DNA of 64,000 nt from Monoplex corrugatus (GCA_030674185.1 CM060312.1:7484132-7548131); one strand, 5' to 3'; shown: positions 46,696 to 61,292, counted from the first letter of the stretch. A program made the numbers and translations. Notes: generated by a model from the sequence alone, not told the origin.

Positions 46696-49600
46696 ATAAC
46701 ACTGTATTGAGAAATGTGTGTCAGGGTGCTTGTTTTAAGTTGAATTGTGTGTGTACTCATGAGTATGCATATAGTGCATTTGTTTATTTGTGTGGGGGAA
46801 GGTGTGAGGGTTTTTTTGTTTTGTTTTGTTTTTTTTGTTTCTTGTAACCTATCATTTATAAAGGACATTTTTCTCTTTTTAGTCACAATACCCACCAGCG
46901 CATGCTGTCCATGTTGGCTCAGTGTGAATTTACCATGGAAAAGTCTGTCCAGGTCCATGCTATGAACATCTCTGAACAGGAAAATTATGAGAAACTCACC
47001 AAAGATATTGGTATGTTGACGTCTTTGTGTGTGTGTGTGCGCGCATGCGTGCCTGTGTGTGTGTGCATGAGTGTGTGTGTGTGTGTGTGTGTGCGTGCGT
47101 GCGTGCAGTGCGTGCATGTGTGTGTGCGTGCATGTGTATGTGTGAGTGTGTGTGTGTACAGTTTTTTTCTAAAGTTAATGATAATCTTGTTAGTTTCATG
47201 AATAAAACTGATGTTGCATTTGTGAGTTTATTAATTCAAATGTTTTGTCCATTTTGTTTATTCTTCCAAGCAGGAAATACTTTATGAGTTATCAGTGAAT
47301 ACCTGGAAACAATTGAAACAGGGCTAGAAAATGTACGAGATGTATGATGTAGTGAACGTGAGAGAGAGAGAGAGACAGTGAAGTATGTGTGGTGTGGGTA
47401 TATGTGAGTGTGTGTGGGTATGAGTGTGTGCATGTGTGTGTGATACTACTAAATTTATTAATGTTTTTAGCTATTTACATGATAAGCATTTAGTTTGTCT
47501 TAAATACAGTTCTGTTCACAATGGTTTAGAATAACTTACTCAGTTCTCTTAATCCCAGCTTCTGCTTTTTTTTTACTTTCATAGACTGATATCAAAGCTG
47601 TTGTGTCGTAGTCATGGCGATGTGAAGGTAACCACTCTTATTATTTGTCACATTTACAATTTATTGTTCCTGTTATTTCAGAGAAGAAGATCCAAGAAGC
47701 CACAGAAAAGATTACAGAATGCAAGGAAGAATTGCAAGAGGCAAAACGCATCAGGAAAAACAGACAAGGTACTTTTACTTTTTTGCTTATATTCATTACA
47801 TATGCTTTGAGGACTGATCTGTTCATATACCACTACCTGGAAGTCGGAGGCTTGTGTGTCAATATGTCAAAGGAAAGGGCCCTGTTGTTTGGGTAGTAGA
47901 AGTTGACAAGTTGGAAATCTGTTGTAGTGTTCTGTATTTGGATCACTTGGTATTTGGAAACCTGTTGTATTGTTCTGTATTTGGATCACTTGGTATTTGG
48001 AAACCTGTTGTATTGTTCTGTATTTGGGTCACTTGGTATTTGGAAACCTGTTGTATTGTTCTGTATTTGGATCACTTGGTATTTGAATCTGTGTAGTGTC
48101 TGTATTGATCACTTGGTATTTGGAAACTGTTGTAGTGTTCTGTATTTGGATCACTTGGTATTTGGAAACCTGTTGTATTGTTCTGTATTTGGATCACTTG
48201 GTATCTGGAGTTCTAGATCCTCCATGTTTGTGTCCACCAGACGGGCATTGATGTTGTTTCTGATAATGGTTAGGATTCTTCCTTTGCTTCTGTCTGTTCC
48301 ATCAGGCCTGAAGAATTGATAGCTTCTCATTTGAAGGACTCGTTTTTTTAAGAGAATTTCTTAAACACAACAGACACTGACGTCCCCTTATTGTTTGTGA
48401 CATTTTTTTCTGCTTCTGGTGCCTCAGTGTGAAAGGTCTCTTCTGGTTGGGTGAGCCAGTGAGTTTTCTCTCTTATTCTCTGGTGTGTCAAAATGGGTGG
48501 GAGGGACCTCCAGTAACTGATGGTGGATCCTGTCAAGGCTCAGGCACTGGTCCATTCTGTATGGAGCTCAGCTGTAAATGACCATGTAGATATTTTCATT
48601 ATTTTGCATGGTACCATGGTTTATTGTTCAGCAAAAGGATGTGGTTTGTGAGATGGGTTCATAGGGGAAATGTTGACATGTCCTTAAATCTTAATGTTCA
48701 TTTTTAAACTTCCAGTGTATGAAATATCATTATTATATTCTGTATACTATGTCGAGTTCATGTGTCAACATTGTCTTTTCATATGTGTAAAATTTTTTGT
48801 TTCTGTCATTTTTCATTGCCACATAGTGTGTTAGTTGTCCGTTTGTTGTGAAACAAAAGATGAATAAAAAAGAAGTTTTTAAAAAAAAAATTTGTATGGT
48901 ACCATGGTTTATCACAAGATTTTCTGTAGGGGTTACCCCACTGTTATTTCATAGCCAGAAAACCAATCTTGTGAGCACAAGGGGCGGTCCTTAACCACCT
49001 GATGACTCCGTCGTAAGACATGTAGGGTATGTTTTAGATGTAGCCTTGCCAAATGCCACCCTGTCCCATCCTGATAAAAACCATCACCAGTTGGTTTGGG
49101 ACTGCATAGTCATCCAGGCAAGACTGACTGTGTTCACAGCTAACCTCCATATCAGAAAGCCCTCCGCTATCTGCTACCTGCGACGCTCTGGGTTGGGGAT
49201 AGTCGCCCCATTACCAAGTTGGAGGTACTTTTTCTGCTCTGGCAACAGTGCAGTCTCCTCTGATGGCTGACCGTACAGTGGCTTGATATGGATAAAATGG
49301 TGACTTGTCATTACAGGACTGCTGTCAACTGTTTAACACTGAAAATGTTACTGAATGCACCTGAGCATGCTGGACAGTGTTGTCACATGTGCTGTAGAAG
49401 ATGGGCAGCGGGAAGAAAAGCAAACAGAGAAGAAAAGATAGATATTACAACCATTGTATTGGTAGTGGGTACATCCAACCTTTAAAAAATGCGTCAGCTG
49501 TGTAGTTTGGCTTTTTGACTGAGACACATAGCATACTTGGGTCAGTACCTTCTTCCTTTCTTTCACTCCCTTCAGCTGTGTGCTGTAGACTTTTGAATGA

Positions 49601-52600
49601 TAAACACGGCTTATTCAGTTCAGCACTGGTATCTAGTAGAGTAGAATTGTCAGATTACACACATATTTCAACTAAAATGGATGATTCAGATCCTAATTTT
49701 AAGTTTAAAAAACATTTTTTGAGATTAGCTTTCTCTGGGTGAGCTTTTTAAAACGGTGCCCATCTTCTCTCCCTTGCTCCTTTTCCTTCCACAACCTACA
49801 ATAGCTTGGTGATCTGCAGGACACACATATAGAAGTTTATTTTCAAGCCATACTCAAATCCAAGCAGTTGTATTGAAAGGTGTAAAATCCATGTCTGTGC
49901 CAACCAGATCACCAGTAACAGGCAATGATAAACATATACATGTCTGTTTTCAGAGTATGACGCATTGGCGAAGGTGATACAGCAGCACCCTGATAGACAA
50001 GAGACCACACGGTGAGACCTTTCATTTCTTTACTCATAGATAGACCTTTTTATATACCGGTATGTCTTTTAGTGTCCTTAGTTATGTTTACATTTGTATT
50101 CAGTCTCTTTTTTCGAAAACTCCTGGTGATAAATTGGATGGACTGGTCAATGCCAGGGGCGTATTTTATTTTAGATTAAATGTACAAATGCATTGATATG
50201 TGTACATAATTTTTTTTCCAAGTTTTTTTGTTATTGTTTTTTGCTCTGTAGTGAGGTATGATATACTTTTGAGATGGTTATAGCCCTGATATGGCTGCAC
50301 AGTCGGCTGGGCTTTTAAACAACAACAATGTGTACACACATGTGTTTAATGTGGCAGTGAATGGTTATTAACATGTGTGGAATATTCACTGAAGAAATTC
50401 TTTTTTCATGTTTGTGCTTTAGTATTTTTCAGACTCCTTTTTTTTTTAAAAGAGAGGTGTGTATAACAGGTGTGAATATGTAACTGTTGATATTCCTGTA
50501 ACACAAAAAATATGAACAAATATTCTCAAGGGGTTTATGGATGGATCTTTACCAAATTTTGGTTAAAGGTTAAACTGCTTAAGACACATGAAAGCATAAT
50601 TTTGGAGGTAAGGAACAATGGGGTCAGGGTCACGCAGACAAAAAAGTTGTGCCTAAAATTAGCAGTTTCAAAAGAAAGTGTATGATCAGCACATTCTCAG
50701 GAATTTCTGACGATATCTGAAATGTGTTTTTACTGTTGTGACAGTCTGCCATTGCTCCCAGTGCATGTCAGATTTTATTTCTGCTGAAGTTTTTTCAAAG
50801 TCACAGTGGGAAAGTTGGATTTTCTGATATGATTTATTGTATTTAAAGAGAGATTGTTAGAATGGTATGACCATCTTGTTTATTATTGCGTGCAGTCAGT
50901 TGCAAAGCTTGGACAAGGAATTGAAGACTTTGCAGACACAAAGGAAAAATTGGAAGAGAAGGTAAGCAGACCTATCGATCAGTGCTACAGATTGTTTCAT
51001 ATTTTGCTTTTGGGTGTTAAACAAAGTGGATGAGATACGTGTTCACCAAATTTCTGTTATAATTTCACATATTTTTCATAATAGTTAATCGTCCTAGAGG
51101 TAAATTAAGAAAAAACACTGAGTTTTCTGATGCATTTCTTACATGGAGCGCCACAGGTAAATAATCCAACAATATATGGAGAGAAATGTACTTATTAATT
51201 CTTTGGTTCCTGATTCTGGCATTTACATAAAAATATTGATAATAATAATAACAACAACAATGATGATGATGATGTGATAACAATAATAATAACCACAAGA
51301 ACAACAACATGAATGATAATGATATAATAATATACGATAACAATGATGGTAATCATAATGACTATGTATACAACCTTCATCTCATAAGAGCCCTAAGCAC
51401 TTCACAAAAGCATGAGTGACAAAGACAGACACATGCAAGCTAAATATGTGTCAACCCCTACGGCTGTGATGAAATCAGATAAACTATAATAATACAGTGT
51501 TAAAGAAGCAGTAGGAAGACCCAAGCCCACCTGGCAATGAACCACAGGGAAGACCTTAACCCTTTGACTCCCACATCCTGTCCCCCAATTACAAAAACAA
51601 CCCATTGACTCCCTTAACCAGTCCACCAGCTTCCTGCAGAAAGCTGGTGGATAGGGTGAGAGAGTCAAAAAGTTAAGTTTTTGCTATGCTAGCGTGGTTG
51701 ACAGTGCAGGATGCTGGTGGACAGGGTGCGGGAGTCAAAGGGTTAAGGCCCTGAAACACACTCGAGGTACTATACAGGGGCTGGCCCAGAACAGACAGAA
51801 GTGGAAAACCTTTGTTGCTGTCTTACATGTCATTGGCACAATAAATAAGTGACTAAGTAAGTAAGAAACAGTGAACATTAATTCTATGTCCACTTTATAT
51901 GTTAGGTGGTCATGCAAAACACAAAAAACATCTATTGAATTAAGAAGCTGCAGAGTATGAAAGTAATGAATATATTATTTCTACAAATATGTTTTTTTCT
52001 ATAGATAAGTTTTAAGTTCAAGTTTTTGCCCCCACTCAGTGAGATGTATGTAGTCATGAAAAAAAGTATTGTTGTACAGACTACAGAGTATGAAAGTAGT
52101 GAACATACACATATTTCTACAAATAAGTTTTAAGTTCAAGTTTTTGTCCTCACTCAGTGAGATGTGTGTGTAGGTTTAATCATTAACTCTTAGAGCCCGA
52201 ACGTACCGATATCGGTACCCTGCTCGAACAACGTTTCAGCCCGAACATACCGAGTTCGGTACTTTCGCTTTCTGTATTTTTCATTCGCCGGAGCTCGACT
52301 GTGTACGAAACTAAGCACTACAGGCCTCTAGTTCATTCATTCATGAGTGCATCTGCACCATTCCTGCGAGCAACAAGACTTCATTGTCTGTGCTGTATGT
52401 GAATGTGTAAGGGTAGTAGCTCCGTGTCAGCCTGCTGCGTGTTATCAAAATGGCGGCGCTTTCGACGTCAACAAAGCGAAAGCAGACAAACTCGTGGCTA
52501 CACGGCACCAGAAGTGCTTGAACGAATCGAACAGCTTCAGACTGAAGGCTCAAGGCTCAGATGTTGAAGAAGAAGATGACTCGATGTGTAGTGAGTTTGT

Positions 52601-55600
52601 TGCGATAGACTTGGATGTCGGCCCTCAACTCAGTGACACTTCCAGTGACCAAGACTCGGTCTTTTGACTCAGTACCGAGTATGACACAGAGTCGGACGAA
52701 GCGATGCCTCCTGACGACGACAGTGCTGATGAGATGGAAGTGAGTGGTGAAGAGAACACTGAAGCGTTTCTGGACATTTTTCTAAAACCATGGAACGAGA
52801 ACTTCACATTCTTCCCTGTGATCAGCAATTTCACTGAGGACGAAGAGTGTGGTCTGCATGTCGAGCATGTGCAGAACCATGCCCCCCACCCCCACCCCCA
52901 CCCCCCCTTGTTGTATTCAGGACTGATGTTGGATTCAGGAACATGAGTAAATCTGTGTTACAAAACATGTGCAGAGAATACTGCATGGACCAGAATATAT
53001 AATGACTGTCTGAAACTTGATTTAAGCTCAAACTACCCCCCAAAACGTTTGTTTTCTTATTTTCAATTCAGAATGAATCACTGAAACATGATTTCAAGTT
53101 TGCTTATTTGCTCTTGTACACTTTTATTGTGTACATGATTGCAAACTTTCTAGTCTCAATATTTCCTGTGATTATGTATGATTTTTTTTCTTTACCTACT
53201 GCAAATGACCATTGTAATTTGTTGTCAGTGTGTGTGTGTTTGTAAAGTATAACATATACTACACATTGCCTCTTGACAAAGAAAGAGTTACTGCTAGGTT
53301 CTTATACTTGGTACACATAATGCCCAGTCATATATCAACTGTGTAGAAGTGTTTCTGATTTCAAAAAGCTAACTTTTTTATTATTATTATTATTCTTTGG
53401 ATATATTGGTACCCCCTGCACAAACTTTTGAAACAAAATAATTTGCTTCAAAATTTATAAAAAATGTAGAAGGCATATGAACACTTTCATACTTGTTCAA
53501 AAGTTTATAACCATGTTAGTATCACCAGAAACTTTCAAGTCTATCTGTCTTTTCTATGATTTTTTTTTTATGATGTAGTCTGAATTGCTGTTGTTGTCTT
53601 TGGGCATGTGTGTACGTTACAACATCGACCTAATAAACATTGCTTGTTTTCATTGAAAGACTTACAGCTGGTATCTGAAACTTGGTACACATTATGCCCA
53701 ATCATATTGCAACTGTCTAGAAGTGTTTTGATATCATAGAGCAAACTTTTGACAAAATAATTTACAGTAAAATTTCTAAAAACTGTATCAAACTATGTCA
53801 ACTATTTCATTCTTGCACAAAATTCAGTTTGTAACCATGTAAGTATCACTAGAAACTTTCAAGTCTGTCTGTCTTTCCTATGATTTTTTATGATTTTTTT
53901 TTGTTCATGAAGTGTGAATGGCATAGCTGTATCATGGCATGTGTCTTATTTAACATTGACATAAGGAACATTGCTTGTTTACATCTAGAAAGACTTGCAG
54001 CTGTTCTGAACTATACACATAAACTCAATCATATTACAACTATCTAGAAGTGTTTTTGATTTCATAAAGCTAAATTTGTGTTTTTTTTATTCTTTGCATG
54101 TATTGGTAAACTCCTGCACACACTTTTGAAACAAAATATTTTACTTCAAAATTTATAAAACAAATAATACCAAACAAGTGAACACTTTCAAGTTTCATAC
54201 TTGCACAAAAGTCAGTTTGTAACATGTCAGTATCACCAGAAACTTTCAAATCTGTATACCTTTGCTGTGTTTTTTTATGATTTTTTTTGTATATATAATG
54301 TGAATGGCCATTGCTGTCTCTGTGCGTGTGTACATGTTATAATACTGACATAATGAACATTGCTTGTTTACATAGAAAGACTTGCAGCTGGATTCTGAAA
54401 CTTTGTTCACATAATACTGAATCATATTACAACTGTCTGGAAGTGTTTTTGATATCAAAAAGCTAAATGTAGGGTTTTTTTTTATTCTTTGCATGTATTG
54501 GTACCCCCCTGCGCAAACTTTAAAAACAAAATAATTTACTTCAAAATTAAAATAAAATAGTACCAAACAAGTGAACAGTTTCATTCTTGCTCAGAAGTCA
54601 GTTTATAACCATGTTAGTATCATCAGGAACTTTCAAGTCTGTCTGTTTTTCCTATGATTTTTTATGATTATTTGTTTATGTGTCTGAATTGCCATTGTCG
54701 TCTGTGGGTGTGTGTGTACATTATAATATTGATATAATGAACATTGCTTGTTTACATAGAAAGACTTACAGCTGGTTTCTGAAACTTGGTGCCCATAATA
54801 TCCAATCATATTACAACTGTCTAGAAGTGTTTTTGATTTCAATAATCTTAAATTGTGGGTTTTTTATTCTTTTCATATATGGTATCCCCCACCCCCCTGC
54901 CGCGCAATTAAAAAAAATATCAATAATAAAAAAAAAAAATGGCAGGAGACAACTCAACACCTTCATACTTGCACAAACATTGGTTTGTAATTATGTTAGT
55001 ATCTCCAGAAACTTTCAACTTTATATACCTTTCCTATGATTTTTTTTGTTTGTTATGTAATGTGAATGGTTATTATTGTCTCTGTGCATGTGTGCACATT
55101 ATGATATTGACATAATAAACATTGCTTGATCACAAAGAAAGAGTTGGTGTTTGTTTCTGATACTTAGTACACATAATACCTGATCATATTGCAACTGCCT
55201 AAAAGTGTTTTTGATATCAGAAAGCTGAATTTGTGAGTTTTTTATTCTTTGCATATTGGTACCCCCTCCCAGCGGAAACTTTTAAAACAAAATAATTCAT
55301 CTCAAAATTTAAAAAAAATAGTACCAAACAAGTCAACTCTTTCATACTTACACAAAAGCTGGTTTGTAACCATGTTAGTATCATCAAAAACTTTCAAATC
55401 TGTCTATCTTTCCTCTGATTTTTTATGATTTTTTTTGTGTATTTAGTATGAATGGCCATTGTTGTCTGTGCGTGTGTGTGTGTACAATTTAAAATTTGCA
55501 TACTTCAAATTGTTTGTTGACAAAGAAAGACTTGCAGCTAGTTCATGATACTTGGTAAACATAATGCCCAGTCATATTGCAACTGTCTAGAAGTGTTTTT

Positions 55601-56141
55601 GATATCAAAAGTCTAAATTTGTGGGTTTTTTATTCTTAGCATGTATTGGTACCCACCCTTGCAAACTTTGAAAAAGTCATTTTTTTCAAAATTCAATTTA
55701 AAAAAAATCAACAAAAGATCACCTGTATACTTGCACAAATGTTAGTTTGTTCTTATGTTAGCAATACCAGAAAGTTTCAAGTCTTTAACTCCAAAACTTT
55801 TTTTTTTACAATTTTATTAGTAACCTTTCCAAACAGCCAGGGCAGAAAGGTTGTTGACTGACACAATCGCCCAGGGCAGAGTGAGTTAAGTGGGTCAGAA
55901 TTAGGTATGCAGTAATCATTAAACTTGTAGCTCTGAGATTATTTCTGATGATGCTTTGCTGTGGTTGTGACAGTTTTGTTTTTTCTTTTATTCAGCTTGA
56001 GTTGCGACGCAAGCAGTTCCTGGTGCTTATCACTTCTATTCATGAACTTCAGAGGATTCTGGAAGGTTTGTGTATTTGTTGTATTGCTTTCTTCCTTTGG
56101 ACACACATGCACACACACCTGCTTGCATGCATGTCCCTTCA

Positions 56142-56210
<69 letters not shown>

Positions 56211-56370
56211 CACACACACACACCTGCTTGCATGCATGTCCCTCCACTACACACACACGTGCATGCACAGACATACACACACACATATACACACAAACAC
56301 ACTCTCTCTCTCTTCTCTCTCTCTCTCTCTCTCTACACTGTCTCTCACACACACTCTCACATCTCTCTTG

Positions 56371-56412
<42 letters not shown>

Positions 56413-57390
56413 TCTCAAAATGAAAATGCATTAGAAAATAGGGAATGTCAGCCACTGTACTGGCTTGACTTGGATCAGTTGACATTTAACTCTTTGACTC
56501 TCTCAGCCTATCCACCATCTTCCTGCAGGCAGAGTTAAGTTTTTGCTTTACTGGCATGGTTAACAATGCAGGATGCTAGGGGACAGCATGTGGAAGTAAA
56601 AAGAGTTAAGCAGTATGTTTCTTTAAAAAAAAAGTCCATTTTTCTCTTACTGCTTTTGGTTTGTGATTGGTAAATTTGTTGTTTGTTTGTCTGTTTATGG
56701 TAACTGATCAGATTGTGTGTGGGCATGTTTTCATGTATCAGATTGTGTGTGGGGACATGTTTTCATGTATCAGATTGTGTGTGGGCATGTTTTCATGTAT
56801 CAGATTGTGTGTGGGCATGTTTTCATGTATCAGATTGTGTGTGGGCATGTTTTCATGTAAATGATCAGATTGTGTGTGTATGGGCATGTTTTCATGTAAA
56901 TGATCAGAGTGTGTGTGTATGGGAATGTTTTCATGTAAATGATCAGATCGTGTGTGTATGGGAATGCTTTCAATCAGCTTTTTGTACATCATGTTGGTCC
57001 ACAGAATCAACTACAATGTCAGGTGATGTGATGAATTTGCTTCATTTAAACGCCTGTCTTGTTGTTTTATTCTGCTTACACGAATTTGAGTGGCAGTTTA
57101 TAGGGAGTTAATTCAGTTGTAGTCACTCAGCTGGCCTGGGGTTGGTAGGAGTACAAAAGAAAATGAATACTTAAAAAAAACTAACTTCTGTTAGAGCCTA
57201 AATGAGATCTAAACCTCACAAAAATTGAAGAATGAGGTGCCACACACACACACTCAAAAATCGAGTATGTGTACATCGAGCATGTATACAAATACATGTC
57301 ACATGCACATGCATACACTCACTCACACACTGCACACGCTATGCAGCACGTGTACACACCACATGCACACACGAACACTCACACACAACA

Positions 57391-57475
<85 letters not shown>

Positions 57476-60400
57476 GAATGAGCATATGTATCCAATAACA
57501 CTGCGCTCACTTTATATTTATTAGGATAATACCATGATCTCAAGGTCAGACTTTTTTTCCCAAATTTCTTGTAAATTTGACTCCATTCAAATTTGCCAAA
57601 GGAAATCTATGAGGTGCTTGATCAAGGGTGTTATTACAGAATTCCCCCCTCTCCTTTCCAGATTTACCATTTCCCCCACCCCCACCCCCTATTCTCTCCT
57701 CCCCTCCCTTGTTTTGTTTTTGTCTTATGTGCCTGTATGGGAAACCCATGGATAATTCACAGTTTTGACATTTGTTTCATAAAGAAGATATAATGATGAA
57801 CAAAATGAAAAAAAAAAAAAACACCCAGAATTTATCTGTTTAGTTTCTGAGTTGTGTAACTTGAGTTGTGGGTCATCAGTAACTGAATTAAGGAAATCTA
57901 CTTTGCATTTTGAAAATGTGCAGTCACCTGTGCCATTCCCATGAGAAAAAAGAGAGAAACTGAAAAACCATCACATCACAAATTTAAATTTTACTTCAGC
58001 ATTTAACAGACTTGATGCTATAGAATTCATGTATATGGAAACATTTCAAAACGCATATTTTTTACTGTTAGGATGAGATGGGTTTCCCCATCCAAACTCA
58101 AGACAAAGGCCACTGTATTATCTATGAAGGTTACATGCAGCGTTGCATATGACAAGATTGTTGTTGTTAGTGTATGTTCAGATTATCATTTCCAGTCAAG
58201 GAATAGCTTGTGCTTTCAATACGAGGTGGAAGTGGCTTTGGGGATGATGGTTTTTATTTGTGTGTCTGATTTGTTTGGTGTGAATGGGCATGACTCTGAA
58301 TACATGCAAGATCAGTGTTGAAAAATAAAAACAAATGTCTTACAAAAGATATATAAGCAAATGGAAATTTCACAATAGACTCACAAGTGTCTACTAAAGA
58401 TGTGTATCTAAAATCCTCAAGCCCTTTGCGAATGAGATGATAGAAACCGCATTATTCATGGATCAGCTGTTTTAAAACAAGTCCTCCTCCAGCACATTGT
58501 TTATCGTTGCTTTGCCTTCTGCAGTGTCAGTCTTGAACAGGGTTAGGTAACTGTTCATAGCTGGGTGGACAAGGCCTTACATGGTTTCATGACCAAACTT
58601 GGACATACAACCAGATAAAGGTGGGAGCTCTACAACTGGCTCTTACCCAGTGTTGAGCAGCTGTGGTCTCATCCACTTCATGGGTGTGCCATTGAGAGTG
58701 ATGCTCAAACCTTCTGGCCAGTACCACAGGTGTCTGCATCTCTCAGGCCTGGTTGACACCAGGATATATTTTGACAATAAGCATAGAGTACAGCCCTGTC
58801 ACACAGTCTCAGTTCTGGATAGAACTCTATAGGATCATGATTATCCTCATCATCATCATCTTCATCGTATTGTAAAAACTGTGCCAACTTCTGTGGCCAT
58901 TAAGGTGGTGTAGGAAAAGGGACCTAAAGAAGGTGAGCACAAAGGAGATCTTCTAAAGTGTGATGATCCTTAAAAAAAAAAAAAAAGATGGGAGCTCTGT
59001 CTCTGTATGATCCATGCCACACGTAAGTACACAAAAGACAGTCATTACAGCCACAGCTTAGCAGGATACAATAATGCAGCAGTAGGTTTAAGCCAGGTTC
59101 TTATATATCAGATAGTGTGTACTTGAACTGCTCTGATTTTGAACAGCAAACTAAAGTGACCGCCCACATTCAAGCAAACGGGAACCAGAAAAACACAAAA
59201 CAGAATCAGAGTTAGTTATTGGAGTTATTTCAAGAGGGATTCACCATGCTCAAACAGCTCCATGTGCGCTCTACCCAAATCCGCCAGCAATTATCTGACA
59301 GACTTCCCGAGCCTGCACAAAACCCTATGCGCTGGCAAGGTCTTGAAATGGGGAAAGGGGAGAAGGGACCTATCAAACACGAAGCTGACACCACCAGAAT
59401 GATGGAAACATTAAGATGGGCAGCCAACAGGCCAGTAGACCTATCAAACACTAAGCTGACACCACCAGAATGATGGAAACATTAAGATGGGCAGCCAACC
59501 GGCCAGTGGACCTATCAAACACTAAGCTGACACCACCAGAATGATGGAAACATTAAGATGGGCAGCCAACAGGCCAGTGGACCTATCAAACAGTAAGCTG
59601 ATACCATCACAATGATGGAAACATTAAGATAGACAGCGAACAGGCCAGTGAACCTATCAAACACTAAGCTGACACCAGCAGAATGATGGAAACATTAAGA
59701 TGGGCAGCAAATAGGCCAGTGGACCTATCAAACACTAAGCTGACACCACCAGAATGATGGAAACATTAAGATGGGCAGCAAATAGGCCAGTGGACCTATC
59801 AAACACTAAGCTGACACCACCAGAATGATGGAAACATTAAGATGGGCAGCAAATAGGCCAGTGGACCTATCAAACACTAAGCTGACACCACCAGAATGAT
59901 GGAAACATTAAGATGGGCAGCAAATAGGCCAGTGGACCTATCAAACACTAAGCTGACACCACCAGAATGATGGAAACATTAAGATGGGCAGCAAATAGGC
60001 CAGTGGACCTATCAAACACTAAGCTGACACCACCAGAATGATGGAAACATTAAGATGGGCAGCAAATAGGCCAGTGGACCTATCAAACACTAAGCTGACA
60101 CCACCAGCAAATAGGCCAGTTTTTAATGTTGCGGACTGGGATTGAACTCAAGATATCAGTTCCTGAGTCCATGGCTGTACTAACTAGCCCGTGATGATAT
60201 AGAATCATCACGCGTATGTAATATTACAAAATAAGATGGGGACACACTTTTGGCCCACTAGCCTTTGTCAAGCGTGCATGAAATACAACAAAGAACATAT
60301 ATATATAATTAGAAGAGGAAATTAAGACTTCCCTGATGTTTCGCTGTGCAGTGCCTGTCTTGGTTTGTTGTATTAAATACATGTTCTGATTCTTTCTTCT

Positions 60401-61292
60401 GGTTTCTGTTTGATCTGTTTCTGTCACATCAGCCTTGAGCATGAAATATGATGTACTTGAAGCTTGTTTCCATTTGAAAAGTCACACACGCAGAATGATA
60501 TGTGCTTTAGATATAAAATCCTTGTGGTTGTAAAATGTCTTAATAGTGTAAAAATCAGAAAACTGTGCTTAAAGTGTGTATCAGTTGAACCATCAATGTA
60601 GGGACTGTGTAATTCTTCTACTTTTTTGTTTCTATGCAACATGCTAGTTTTATGTCCGTTAGAAACAAGTCTTATAGCTGTTTTGTCGGTCTTATACTGT
60701 TTTGTCGTTCAAATTACTACCTCGATTTTTGCTTTTTTGGTATAAATGAAAAACAGATATGTTTAGATATATGCTTCCATCTTCTAAGTGAAATTCCTGC
60801 ACTTGTTTTTTGCTGTGGTCTTTATGTTTGTTTATGCATTCTTCTCTGCATGTTCAGAATTTTAAAGGTTAAACTAATTAATATTTCATGTTTAGTCATA
60901 CCATCCTGAACCATGATCTTTATATTGGGTTCACACTTGGTATGAATTGTAATAAGTCAGCACCATTCATGTGATTCAGGGTTCGTGTTCACTCACTTGT
61001 TTTCTGTTATTTATTTCTTGAGTTTTGTTGGTTACTGCTGAGTTCTGTTTTACTGACCAAGTTGCTGCATTCATGCTTTGGTGTTCCACTGTACCTATTA
61101 ATGTATACTCAAACTGTGTGTGCTTTACAAAGAATAGCAAGCCCTTCATCAATGAGTGTATTACTGTTCTTGGCTTTACACACATGAAAGGACAGAACAA
61201 ATGAACTAAATTTTAAATTAATGCCAAAATTGGATAATAGTCAACAGGCAGCAAAAGAAATTCAGATGAAAACGTTTTTAAGGGGAGGGGGG

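Larger units (their letters stand above)
52183..55889. mobile_element. TTAA-bounded element carrying a ~375-bp satellite
   Basis: Both edges read TTAACTC inward (52183 and 55889), continuing TTAGAGCCCGAACG on the left and ACTCTGCCCTGGGCG on the right. The left end has a 16-bp perfect palindrome GTACCGATATCGGTAC and a related imperfect one at 52248-52261. An acidic coding remnant follows, then about 2.7 kb of satellite. A piggyBac-type element is my best guess from TTAA, the palindromes and the acidic open frame. No transposase core is seen. Confidence 0.5.

Noticed and set aside
47854..48319. Repeat-encoded hydrophobic protein over the 43-bp minisatellite
   Set aside because: The period is not a multiple of three and the frame shifts between units, so repeats only happen to lack stops.
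50896..50961. Reading all of THOC7 exon 6 in the KLEEK frame
   Set aside because: It would need a phase-0 entry, but exon 5 ends in phase 2, and the first half in that frame ([11 protein letters not shown]) does not match the family.
32575..60195. Functional tRNA genes at the box A/box B-like sites
   Set aside because: Stems do not pair well and no anticodon loop is convincing. SINE remnants fit better.
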